In this document: positions 47,382 to 56,701 of the stretch, in pieces | Numbering within the stretch: position 1 is the first letter of the stretch | Layout: each line of letters begins with the position of its first letter | NCBI GenBank assembly: GCA_014529385.2 | Contig: CM043964.1 | Coordinates: 138,904,529 to 138,968,528 of the forward strand | Direction of reading: 5' to 3' | Length of the DNA: 64,000 nt | Source: Adiantum capillus-veneris | Lineage: Eukaryota; Streptophyta; Polypodiopsida; Polypodiales; Pteridaceae | Program-made: the position numbers and the translations under genes | Notes under the pieces: generated by a model | Database searches by the model: none | What the model was told of the DNA's origin: nothing | Seen by the model: only the letters and a program-made list of their open reading frames with translations

Positions 47382-49367
47382 AGCTCATTTGTGATCTTGC
47401 CTCAAACTCTTCAATGGGAGGTAAGATCTCATTTTTCTCCTTTCTGATGCTATTTATTTGGTGGTTCACCCTGTCAGCTTCATTTGCTTCCCTGATTTGC
47501 TTCCACAGGTCATCTAGATTGTTACAATCCTTACCCATTTCTACCAATGTTTTAGGCTGGAAACCATCAATCGTCTCATCTGTTGTATTTGGCACTATGA
47601 TAGGTTCTCTCCTAGACTTACAGGCAGTCGTGAGTCTCTCCTTCGTGTCTACTTGTTTCTCTAGAGTTGGTTTGATAGGGGTTGGAGATGGTACCTCGTG
47701 CCAACTTGCAGGTTTACGCATCGGTGGAAGCTGAGGAGATGCTACCTGAGTTTGGGGAGCATAAAGTTGCTCTGTCACATATCCCTTGTTATAATAACAT
47801 TCCTCCGTCACATGGTTTGTCCATTTTTGTTCAATAGCACACCACTTCGGTTGCTTAGCCTGAGGCTTGGCATACATATTAAATGTTTTTAGCACTTCCT
47901 CCACAAGCTGCTCCTGGATTACAGCTACTTCTCCTTTCGGTGCTGTCTTAGCAGACTTGCTTCCACTTTGTTGTGAGGATGAATCGTCGTCAAGATCCTT
48001 GAATTCACCCTCCTTGTAGACCGCACAATTGTCTACAAGGTAAAGAGCCTCTTTAGCTAACTCATTGAACATCGTGCTCCTCTTCATATGTAAGTCCTTC
48101 TAGAGATCTGCGTTCCTTAGTCCTTGAATAAATATAAGCATAAGTCTGGACTGAGTTGGCAGTTCTTCCACAGAGCAGAACTTCACATATTTTTTTAGTT
48201 GTAGGGCTGCCTTTTGCACAGATTCCCCTTCTTTCTGTTTGAATTTATGGATTTTTGAGACTATATTATGAGCTAGTCTCCTTTGTGAGAATTCCTCAAT
48301 AAACTCGTCAAAAACCTCCTCCATAGACTCGAAATCTCTACGCTCCACAGAGTCAAACCAAGTAGCGGCATCCTCTTCTAGGGTAAGCCCAAACCCTGCA
48401 AATTGAGTAGGGAAGTCCAAAACTTCTTCAACACTAATTACACGCACAAAGGCTGCTACATGATCCCTAGGATCTCTGTTTTTCGTGTATTTCTTGTTTA
48501 CCCATTTTTACACCTGAGAAGGTCTAATTCTACGATGGTCTACAAATCTCATCATTGGTTCTGCGCGTCCTACTCGATATGTTGATGCCTTTTCTACCTC
48601 CTCTGGGAGAATTCGTTAGTATTCTCGCCCATACCTGTCAACAAAAATGATATCCTTCCCCATAGCAATTTCATAAGAGAACAAGTAAAGAACCTTGTCT
48701 TTGCTTAATTCATTTGGGTAAGGCTCTTTGCATTAAAAATAAGAGACTACTCCCTCGCTCTCATGCTTGTAAATTCCCACATTCTCATTATAGGTAGAGA
48801 CTCTGGTTGTTTTTTTATCATACATAAAAAGAGCTCCATGTCGATCAATTTTTGGAGGTGGCTTTTGAGCCTCTGAGACCATTTTTTCTTTTGCCACATT
48901 ATCTCCATATCTGTTGTAATCCTCAGGGTTACTAACTATCAGAAAGTGGTTCCCCTTTTCGTCTCGGAATCTATCTCCATCACCAAGACTCGAATTATCT
49001 CCAGTCTCTGAGAAGGTCTTTCTTCTATACAAATACACTTGCGTCCCCGATAGTCAGAATAAACTAGGGCTCCCCTAGAGTTTGTTCCTTCTAAGAAGAT
49101 TATAGTGAACTTGGCATCGTTCAAAGGGTTTTGGGAGGTACTTCCTCCTAGCATTGGTCCTTCACCGGAGAAACCTCCTGGCTGTTGACTACCCATCATG
49201 AAGAAGGACTTATCTGATGAAGTGTCAGTATCACTACCCTCCTCAATGATCGGTGCTAATGGATCTAGCCTTACCTGAGTTACACTCTCCTCCGTGGACA
49301 CTAAGCTACCCTGATCACCTGCCACTTTTTGGTCTCTAGGAATGTGTCTTCCCGATCTTAAATTCAT
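47332..49367 (-). pseudogene. TG2 gag
   Basis: The ATG at 49,367 gives MNLRSGRHIPRD, like other plant Tat/Athila gag starts; the frame upstream is leader. The capsid core lies in 48,447-48,100 (GFGLTLEEDAATWFDSVE, then FSQRRLAHN and KYVKFCSVEELPTQSRL). The next frame (48,087-47,332) has a Ser/Gln linker and a C...H...C cluster (WCAIEQKWTNHVTEECYY) resembling the zinc-knuckle-like motif of that clade, and a Pro-rich tail. At least three frame breaks (about 48,950, 48,700-48,450 and 48,090). Function in intact relatives: particle assembly and RNA binding. Confidence 0.83.
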
Positions 49368-49553
49368 CAAACATGAGCAATGCAATTTATCACAAATCCA
49401 ACCACTCACCTGGCAAGGGATCAGTTTTCGCACAACTTCTTGCCTTGCCGCTGAATATTGTACACAAGCGTTTATTTCGGCAATCGAATCAAAGCATTTA
49501 ACCGCTAGAGGTGGTCTTAGTAATGATTGGTATAACTGGAGGGTTAACCTCAA

Positions 49554-51150
49554 TCACTACTATACTCTATACACTTCGGATATTCTTGATTAAATCTACT
49601 AATCTGGAACTGTACTTTACTCGAGTGTTTGTCAGTCTAGAGGTAAAGTCTTAATTCCATCTTTGCTCCGTCAAAAGGTCAAACAAGGTCCAAATTCACT
49701 TCTGAAAGAAGTTTTGGAACTCTTAATTCAATTGGAACATCACTCTATGTCCACGGTCATATTTTGACTTCAATATCATGCCTTAGACATACTACGCGTA
49801 GCATGTCTAACTGCTCAAAATTGCTCCAAATTCAAACCACAGACTCCTCTTAAGGTGGTGATCACTCTGGTATGCTCATAGTTGGATTTGGAGTGTTAAA
49901 TCATTGTGAACACATCCTACACGTAGGATGTCTAAGTGCTCTGTTTGACCCCAAACGTGAGCCACAGCTTCCCCTTGATGTCAGCAACCCAATTCTATGC
50001 TTAGGTTTTAGTTTGGATTTCAAAAGACCCCAAATTTAGCTATTCTAGCCTTTTTCAATCAAAAATGCTAAAGTCTGCTTAAAACCCAATTTTCTCACCC
50101 AATTGACATGAAACCTTTCTCATGCACTGAATAAATCATGTAGATCATGATCATGAAGACATCCTATGGTTTTGGTCTTAAAATAATGCCTTGGGTCCAA
50201 TTTGGGTAAGATGTCTGGCAATTTCCGTCTTTTGGCCTTATCCTGTCAAGATATGGTCAAGTTCCCCCTTCAAAGTGAATATAGGGTAATTGCTACCTTC
50301 TAAACACACTGGTCAACTCAGATTTTCAAAATTCTCACCAGAACACCTTGTAGACATCCTACGCGTAGGATGTCTACTGCTCCTTTTCTCAGACTAAAGT
50401 GCTACTTTGCCTTCCCTATGCTCTTAGCAAGTGCCAATATGCCTTACAAGTGCAAAAATATGAAAATTTCTCTCAATTTAAACCTTTTCTGAACTTTTAC
50501 GTTTTCGGAGTCCGCCTTTTAGCTTTTGGGCAATCCAATAAGGGAAAAACACTCGTCTATATGTTACTAGGGTGAAACCCACCCTCAGAACACAAGGTGA
50601 CCTCAGTTTCCCCAAATTCCCTGCCAAATACCCCCTGGAGACATGCTACGCGTAGGATGTCTACGGTCTTAAAAATTAAATTTTTTCTGACAGAAGTACT
50701 CCCTATGCTCTACAGCTCTCTCAAAAATACTCACAGAAACTTTTGAACTTCAGTTCAGCTTCTAAACACTCTTTTTCGTCTTTTACAGCTCTTTGATGAG
50801 TCTAACAGCAAATATAACATGCATGAAGTGCTCCAGATCATAAATCATGATGTCCTACTTACCCTACTCCTACTCATCATGTGAGATGGTGATTTTGGTG
50901 TCTCGGTTTCTTCCTTACCTCTCCGGACTCTCAAGCTATCCTTTCACCGCTTTTACCACCCCAACTCCTACTCTCCTACCTAATACTACTTAAGTCGAAG
51001 GTTCTGGGCCAGACACTCGCTCCCTAGACTCCTCCTAAGACCTAGAGAGTCCCCCACCCTCTGATCCTATCTAATGTAAAATAAGACTCTGGCAAGCCAG
51101 AGAATCCCTATCCTCAAGGACTAGTCTCGGTCACCTACCTAGGGTTTTCG
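49554..51150 (-). repeat. TG2 leader with palindrome array
   Basis: Between PBS and gag. Palindromes lie at 49785-49808, 49910-49933, 50352-50375 (perfect, arms AGACATCCTACG/CGTAGGATGTCT) and 50639-50662. A disrupted one near 50,157 has its second half displaced to about 50,212. Spacings are 125, 247, 195 and 287 bp. No coding signal. Confidence 0.88.
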
Positions 51151-51169
51151 TCCCCGGCAGCGGCGCCAA
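51151..51169 (-). other. TG2 primer-binding site, tRNA-Asp type
   Basis: Minus strand TGGCGCCGCTGCCGGGGAC, one base from the LTR end GTATCCGCCGACA. Confidence 0.9.
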
Positions 51170-51170
51170 T

Positions 51171-52130
51171 GTCGGCGGATACGCCGCGACAGACGTCAGC
51201 ACACCGAGAACTCACCTAACAAGATTTGTCAGCTAAGAGATGAAGCTCAACCCGTAAGCGCGTGGAAGCAAGCATAGAGTGTCAACCTACACTCGACCGA
51301 CTATTGACTACTTCCTACAGAGGTCTCTACCCAATGTTTAAGTTACAGCCTTCAAGAGTACACAAGAGGAGATTTCCTACAACGCTTTCAAGAGCCAAAT
51401 ACCCATCAAACGTTCTCGAAACGCTACGGAACTTGAGGGAAATCCTATTAACACCAATAGGTCGCTCTCCCTAAGGTCCATGACCCAAATCCCCAACCCT
51501 AAACACCCGGTGCAGAATCACGTAGGATGTCTGATCGAAATTTACAAGCCGATGATTTCTAAAAACTAAAGTGCCTAATGTGTAGCTCTACTCATTGCGA
51601 ACGCCAGATATGCTGAAATGCAAAAACGGACAATGTATGCTCATTGAATCACCCGATATAGCTCATGGGTCTATCTTGCAAAGCTGGCCGTACACCTGCA
51701 ATGTAGGTGTTGGTGCGCAGCTCTCTTCGGGGGCAGCACGTTGCACTTCTCCGCACTTGATTCCGACCACCAGTGTGCGCGTAGCGTCAAGATAAACTCT
51801 CACTCCCTCTCGTACACAGAGTACGCTCAACTCACACAGACAAAACTTATAAAAAATGACAAAAGGTTCTTTGCATTAAGGTCAAAAGTGGTATAAATGC
51901 CTTACAATCTCAAACCCTAATGTTCCAATTTAACCACTTACTAAGTCTAAATGTCAAAAATGGGATACAATTTGGAAGCTTCTCCAAGCCCCACTATTTC
52001 CAAAGGTGAAATGACGGTTTCTTCTCAATTAAGAAATGATTACAAAGGAAATTAGTATCCCGCCGGGAAATCATCCTCCGTTGAGTGTGTCCAGCCGCTA
52101 ACAATGAGTACAATCAACAACCATCCATCA
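51171..52130 (-). repeat. TG2 5' LTR (upper limit approximate)
   Basis: Ends (minus) in CCGCCGACA at 51,171. TATA-like TTTTTATAAG near 51,846-51,855 and a half palindrome CACGTAGGATGTCT at 51,519-51,532. No second copy was found, so the start is undefined; pol-end sequence of the giant element resumes by about 52,145. Confidence 0.55.
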
Positions 52131-52144
52131 ATCTTTTCTCCCAT

Positions 52145-52192
52145 GCCAAGAAGCAAAACCGCTCCTCGTGGAACTCGTCGCTAGAGGAGGGG
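52145..52192 (+). other. Pol end and polypurine tract of giant-LTR element
   Basis: A short basic reading frame (MPRSKTAPRGTRR, then stop) is followed by the polypurine tract AGAGGAGGGG (52,183-52,192), four bases before the 3' LTR. Confidence 0.6.
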
Positions 52193-52284
52193 ATAATGTC
52201 ATGGAGGTTTGAGAGTTCCATCTTCTTGAGTTTCCTATAGGAAATCACTAAGGAGATTCTGAAAAGTCTTGGAAGATCTTGGAA

Positions 52285-52307
52285 GAAAGTTCTGGAAGAC
52301 TCTAGAA
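52285..52307 (+). promoter_or_regulatory. Heat-shock-element cluster 1
   Basis: GAAagTTCtgGAA at 52,285-52,297 is a perfect three-unit element. It extends in phase to CTC (one mismatch) and GAA at 52,305. Confidence 0.75.
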
Positions 52308-52308
52308 G

Positions 52309-52490
52309 ATGGCATCATTGCTCATAACATCACTTGCATCATTGTTGATGTCATCGCTTGTGTCATTATCTGTATCATCTTCTATGTCATCACCTATGTC
52401 ATCATCACCTACATCATCATTGATGTCATCACCTATGCCATTTTTTGCATCATTGATGATGTCATCGCCTATTTCATTGCCTACATCATC
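52309..52490 (+). repeat. ATC/TGATGTCATC minisatellite in LTR promoter
   Basis: Irregular repeats of CATCATTGATGTCATCACC type. TGATGTCATC (about 52,347, 52,421 and 52,459) is close to the TGACGTCA bZIP site. Confidence 0.75.
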
Positions 52491-52494
52491 ACTG

Positions 52495-52642
52495 GAAGGC
52501 TCTAGAAGGATCTAGAAGATTCTAGAAGGTTCTAAAAGTATCAAGGAGATTCTAGAAGTTTCTAGAAGCTTGGTGAAGATTCCAAAAGAATCTAGAAGTT
52601 TTTGGAAAGCTCTAGAAAGTTAAAGAAGGATCTAGAAGATTC
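52495..52642 (+). promoter_or_regulatory. Heat-shock-element array 2 (5-bp-phased GAA/NTC)
   Basis: Half-sites fall every 5 bp from 52,495 to 52,642. Exact GAA lies at 495, 505, 515, 525, 555, 565, 575, 595, 605, 615, 625 and 635 (add 52,000), alternating with TTC or one-mismatch forms. The best run is TTCtaGAAgtTTCtaGAA at 52,550-52,567. It arises from a TCTAGAAGNN decamer repeat. It ends 50 bp before the TATA box, a promoter-proximal position. Confidence 0.8.
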
Positions 52643-52691
52643 TAACCTCCTCAAGAAGAACCTAGAAAGGTCTAACCTCCTCAAGAACTAG

Positions 52692-52699
52692 TATAAATA
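52692..52699 (+). promoter_or_regulatory. TATA box of the 3' LTR
   Basis: TATAAATA, downstream of the heat-shock-element array and within the U3-like part of the LTR. Confidence 0.7.
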
Positions 52700-55487
52700 T
52701 GGGTCTTGAACCACAAGCCTCTCAGTCTTTCCAACACCAGTTGTGAGGCTCCTATGAGGAAATCCCTCTTCTAGTTCTTATGTTCAAGTCTTGTCCTTGC
52801 AGTCAAGCCTTGTCTTGTACTAAAGTCATGTGATCCAAGTCTTGTATCTAGATCTCTTAATAAAGTATTAAGTCTTGTAATCAACATTAATCTTATCATC
52901 AAGTCCCAAGTTCTTGTACATTCTGAGCGTCTCCTCTTGCGTCTCCTCTTGCTCTATACGCGTTCATAACACTCTCTCTCTATGTCGTTTTTTGAGTAGT
53001 CACCCTCTCATTGATTGTTTTTCGTATACGAGTGCATGTATGGATTACCGGAATACGTATGAAGTTGCCCCATGATTATTTCATCATGTTTAACACGTTG
53101 ATTTATGCTCATGATGCATTTATGATCACGTGCGTGCATAAAAAGCGCTTTTCGTTTCACGTCATAGAGGCGGTAGGAACACTATTTTGGTCATAACTCA
53201 CAAACCATTACAAATCAGTCGGAACCCTTTGTACCAGAGATAAAACACATCATTTAAAACATTTTCTCTCTTGGTGTCATGTGAAAATTACGCACGAGCT
53301 AAGAGATATGGTCAATGCACAACCAAATTTTTGAGTCCAGGCTTCTTGGAGAACCACTATATAGATTCAACGGATGGGAAACCCCACTTAACCAATTGAA
53401 AATATTGATGAAACTTGATGATAAATATATTTAGATCTCCATTATCACCTCGGGAATGCGACTTATTAATCATTCCATAACCGGTTTTACCTACACATAT
53501 AGGGGTGCTATACCAAGGGGCAGTACCATATGACGTCATGAGTTAACCGAGCTCATTATGTATGATTTATAGTTTGTTTTGGTGATTTGATTTTAGTTAT
53601 TAGATGCCCTTAAACTTATGTAAACATTTATGGTTAGACATCCTGAACCGCATAGGCAGATATGATTAAACTCGCTCTCTTTTGGGGTTACCGTTTGTTA
53701 TGTGAGTACCTTATGGGTGAAGTGATGTGACAGAGTGCTAGTGTATATTATGAATCTGAGCTTGATGCATTGGTTTGAGGTCAAATACTTTCATTTTCAT
53801 GTTACGCACGCTCTCGAAAATGTCAAAAAGTTGTCTTTTGCATATGTGTGAAGTTATGGTTTATGGTTGACCTAAAGGTCGGGGCTGTTTTGCATCATGT
53901 TTAGGGTGATGGAATGTATCATATGATGTATGGGAACTTATGGATTGATATGGATGCCTCATATGCATGGTTATGATTGCTTTCCACCTTTCTAGGTCAA
54001 AACTAGCTCTATGTGCTAGGGAGGTGAAGTGCAGATGTGATGCATCAACTTTGCATGGTTTGATGTTGTCAAAACTGATTTTTTTATATATCATGATTAG
54101 TTGCTAGTAGGCCTCTTTTTATGCATAAAAGAATCATGTCTTAAGAGTTATATGTGTGTGGACTCTGATTAACTGCAGGGGATATGTCAAACCCCAAGTG
54201 TGGGAGTTGGTTCAGTGTGGTTATGATTTATGGTTAAGAGATGAGATTCCCTCATGGATTATAGTTATGATTTTATGGTGGAAGCCGGTGTGACTCACGG
54301 TTTTTTTTGGATATGGTTATGCTGCCAAAATTTTTACAACCATGTTATGTCTAAAGTGGTTATGCAGGATTGGTTGTGCCTCACCCAAGTTGGGTGAAGT
54401 GTCACCCGTGTGATGTGATTTGATTGGATTATGGTTTATGGTTTTGGGATTGGATTATGAAGTGATCTAGATGGTTCATGGTAGACGTGTAAGGGTAGAT
54501 ACCCTGTACAGTCTAACTACTTGGAAAAGACTGTTTGTGCATATGGAAAGTGCTATTGTGATTGGACTCATGTGTTATGTTTCTCATGGCAGCGTCGCTA
54601 CAAGACTAGGATCACCTACATCGCTTAGCCTTAGACTAAAGGGTCGTTGACCTAGGGATTTACTGGATCGGGGGTGTTGCCTAGGTCTTCTTCTTTTTTT
54701 GTTAGGCTCATCTACACGGTTAGTGCGTTGGGGGTTGAAGGACCTACAAGGCTAACGCGTTGGGGATTTTGCCTTGGCTTTGCCTAAACACCTGGTGCTA
54801 GGTATCAAAGAGGCATGGTGCCTAAACCGGTATAGTTGGTGTTGATACCCTACCACCTACTGGTACTTGGGATCCTTTCAGAGCTCGAGTTCATGGAGGG
54901 AGGCGAAGTGGAATCAGCTTATGTGTGGCTTAGGTAGGTTGGAGCTGTTCTGGCTCGCTCCTGGCGAAGTGAAATTCTCTCTGTCTTTAGTAGAGCGGAT
55001 GTGGATGGGTGGACCGGTTGATCCCTACACAAGGTCCGATGCTCTGCTAGTTATTTTGTCATAAACTTTTTGATGTTTATGGTATACCCAGATTTTGTCA
55101 TTGCATTAATACACGGTTGCCTGTTTCACTTAGATGGGGCATTTAAAGATTCTCTATTGTCATTTTCTCATGTTTCTATGCACTCTATTTCATCCTCCAC
55201 TATATTCTCTCTCTCTCTTCCCGCAATGCGGTGTACACATATATTCACTCTCCACAATGTTATATTTTCTCAAGTACGCTTTCATTCATAACACCCATTC
55301 GGGGGTAGCACTAGTCGCTAGGTACCTTTGGATGCAGCCGAGCTCATGGCCTAAACTCCATGCTTGGTCGGATGCTGAGAACTCCTCCCATATGCCAATG
55401 CTTTGCAACTCTGATGTATATCAAAAATTGTATAACGGTGTAAATTGTATATTTTGTGCATAGACCCCCGGGGAGGGGTATCTCTCA

Positions 55488-56071
55488 GTGCTACTCCCCG
55501 CTCACTCATCACATTGGAGATCTGACTGTACCATCGTGTTAGGCTCGGAAAGAGCTACGCGACAACGACAAGCATTCCTCGCGGAATGGAGCATACGGGC
55601 TCGCGCATCTACGAGCTATTTGTGGTTGTAAGTATATCAAGCAATGTCTATTTTTTTCATGCAAATAGTCACTAGAATCGTGACGACATAACTACGCACA
55701 GGTACTCGAAGACCTCAGTTTTGGGAACTTTTGAAATCCGACTCTGTCTTTATACGCATTTTTCTTAGATGGGTTTAGAGTGTGGGTTTTGAGTGTAGAG
55801 GCTTTGGGACAGGTGTATCCTAGTGAGGGGACAGTGTTCCTTAAGTTTTGTATGGTTCTGGCATGGTTTAGTGGCTAGGTGGTGTAGTGAGATTCTAGAT
55901 TGTGGTTTAGTTGGCCTTCCAGAGTATTGTATGTGTAGGATGGTCTCAGCCTGACAAGCTAAGGAGATTTCCTCCATGTGCCTATCGTGTCATCTATGTC
56001 CTCGATTGACATTATGTTGTCTAGGTTGTGTTGCATGCACTTTATGGGTGGTGTGATTCGCTCCCGCAACA
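55488..56071 (+). repeat. 3' LTR of outer element, right part
   Basis: Continues the LTR interrupted at 20,207: GTGCTACTCCCCGCTC aligns with 16,239 onward, ending CCCGCAACA. It is followed by the TAGCT duplication at 56,072-56,076. Confidence 0.93.
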
Positions 56072-56076
56072 TAGCT

Positions 56077-56701
56077 CTTCAGTCCAAATTTTGAGTTATT
56101 TGTCACATTTTTTGATCCAAAACCTCCCATATCTCACATAGAGAGTCTATAGCATGTCTAGAACCAATTTAAAAGAAAAAATGTTCAAATTGATGAAAAT
56201 GTAAATAATCGCGATTATTTACATTGTGCCCAAATGAGCCCAAATCTCATCTTTGACCTCATGGGACCAAAGTAGATGATGTGACAAGTCCACCAGTCAT
56301 GTTTTATGATATTTGGATCTCAAAAACCCAAAATTCCTTATATCCACTGTTTCACATTCTGCAGACCAAATCTGGTACCATTTCCACCCTGTACACTCAA
56401 ATGAGCTCAAATGTGACTCAGAGTATCTAAATCACATGTTCTTCAAGCCTACGAAGTCAAAAGTGCAAAAATATGAAGAAAAGTCCTTATTGTAAATAAT
56501 TGCAATTACTGACTTTGCTTGCAAATTTTTGCATGGAGTGGATGATTTTGATCTATACATGTTTTTATGCATCTATCCATGCTCCAAAATTGGTTTGAAG
56601 CAAAACGGACATCATTTGCCAGCAATTCAGACAAAAAGCATGTCAAAGAGGAATTTGTGGAATTTCCTAACTGTGAAATTGTATTTTTACTCATAGGCGC
56701 A
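56077..56701 (+). repeat. Leader of X-B with palindromes
   Basis: A perfect 22-bp palindrome (GTAAATAATCG/CGATTATTTAC) at 56,201-56,222 and a second (AATAATTGCAATTACT region, core 56,498-56,507). With the site at 15,768 they form one array once the outer element is removed (275 and 291 bp apart). Confidence 0.85.

Larger units (their letters stand above)
35015..52130 (-). mobile_element. TG2: Tat/Athila-like Ty3/gypsy element with two retropepsins
   Basis: Minus-strand order from 52 kb down: LTR end, tRNA-Asp PBS, palindrome leader, gag, protease 1 (DSGA), [TRG insertion], RT, RNase H, integrase with basic C-terminal module, protease 2 (DPGA), W-[VI]-P-K ORF, polypurine tract. The RT text (FAWSYKDLKGVDPSICQH and VNLKRVNAATIRDNYPLP) is typical of the non-chromovirus plant clade. 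Several stops and frameshifts make it inactive. The upper end is placed only approximately; the giant element's polypurine tract at 52,183 is the limit. Confidence 0.87.
20208..55487 (+). mobile_element. Giant-LTR Ty3/gypsy element inserted in the outer 3' LTR
   Basis: It begins TGTAAGATCCCC and ends GGGGTATCTCTCA. Aligning the intact outer LTR shows the insertion point exactly: the right flank starts GTGCT and the left flank ends CTGGT, the spacing expected for a 5-bp duplication with two mismatches. Internal remains: initiator-Met PBS, an unidentified spliced-looking ORF region, gag, protease and the first part of RT (to about 28,836). The rest of pol is gone, replaced by minus-strand elements; a polypurine tract and the 3' LTR remain on the right. 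Confidence 0.88.
52197..55487 (+). repeat. 3' LTR of giant-LTR element (3.3 kb)
   Basis: Begins TGTCATGGAGG and ends TATCTCTCA. From about 52,976 it matches the 5' LTR. The first 780 bp are unrelated to the 5' LTR and hold a distinct promoter: GAA/TTC arrays, a TGATGTCATC minisatellite and TATAAATA at 52,692. ORFs inside, including those over the ATC repeats, are not genes. Confidence 0.88.
15913..56071 (+). mobile_element. Outer LTR element, largely noncoding, split by a 35-kb insertion
   Basis: Two LTRs (15,913-16,859, and 19,877-20,207 joined to 55,488-56,071), a tRNA-Asp-type PBS, a polypurine tract and perfect TAGCT duplications define one insertion. Without its passenger it is about 4.9 kb: LTR 947 bp, internal region 3.0 kb, LTR about 915 bp. 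The internal region has no retroviral domain, so it is non-autonomous (LARD-like). It must rely on proteins from another element; TG2-like elements are candidates because the PBS type and palindrome array match. Confidence 0.93.

Noticed and set aside
52269-52515. ORFs rich in Ile/Ser over the ATC minisatellite
   Set aside because: Repeat-derived; the same bases read open in two frames because the repeat lacks stops. It is LTR promoter DNA.
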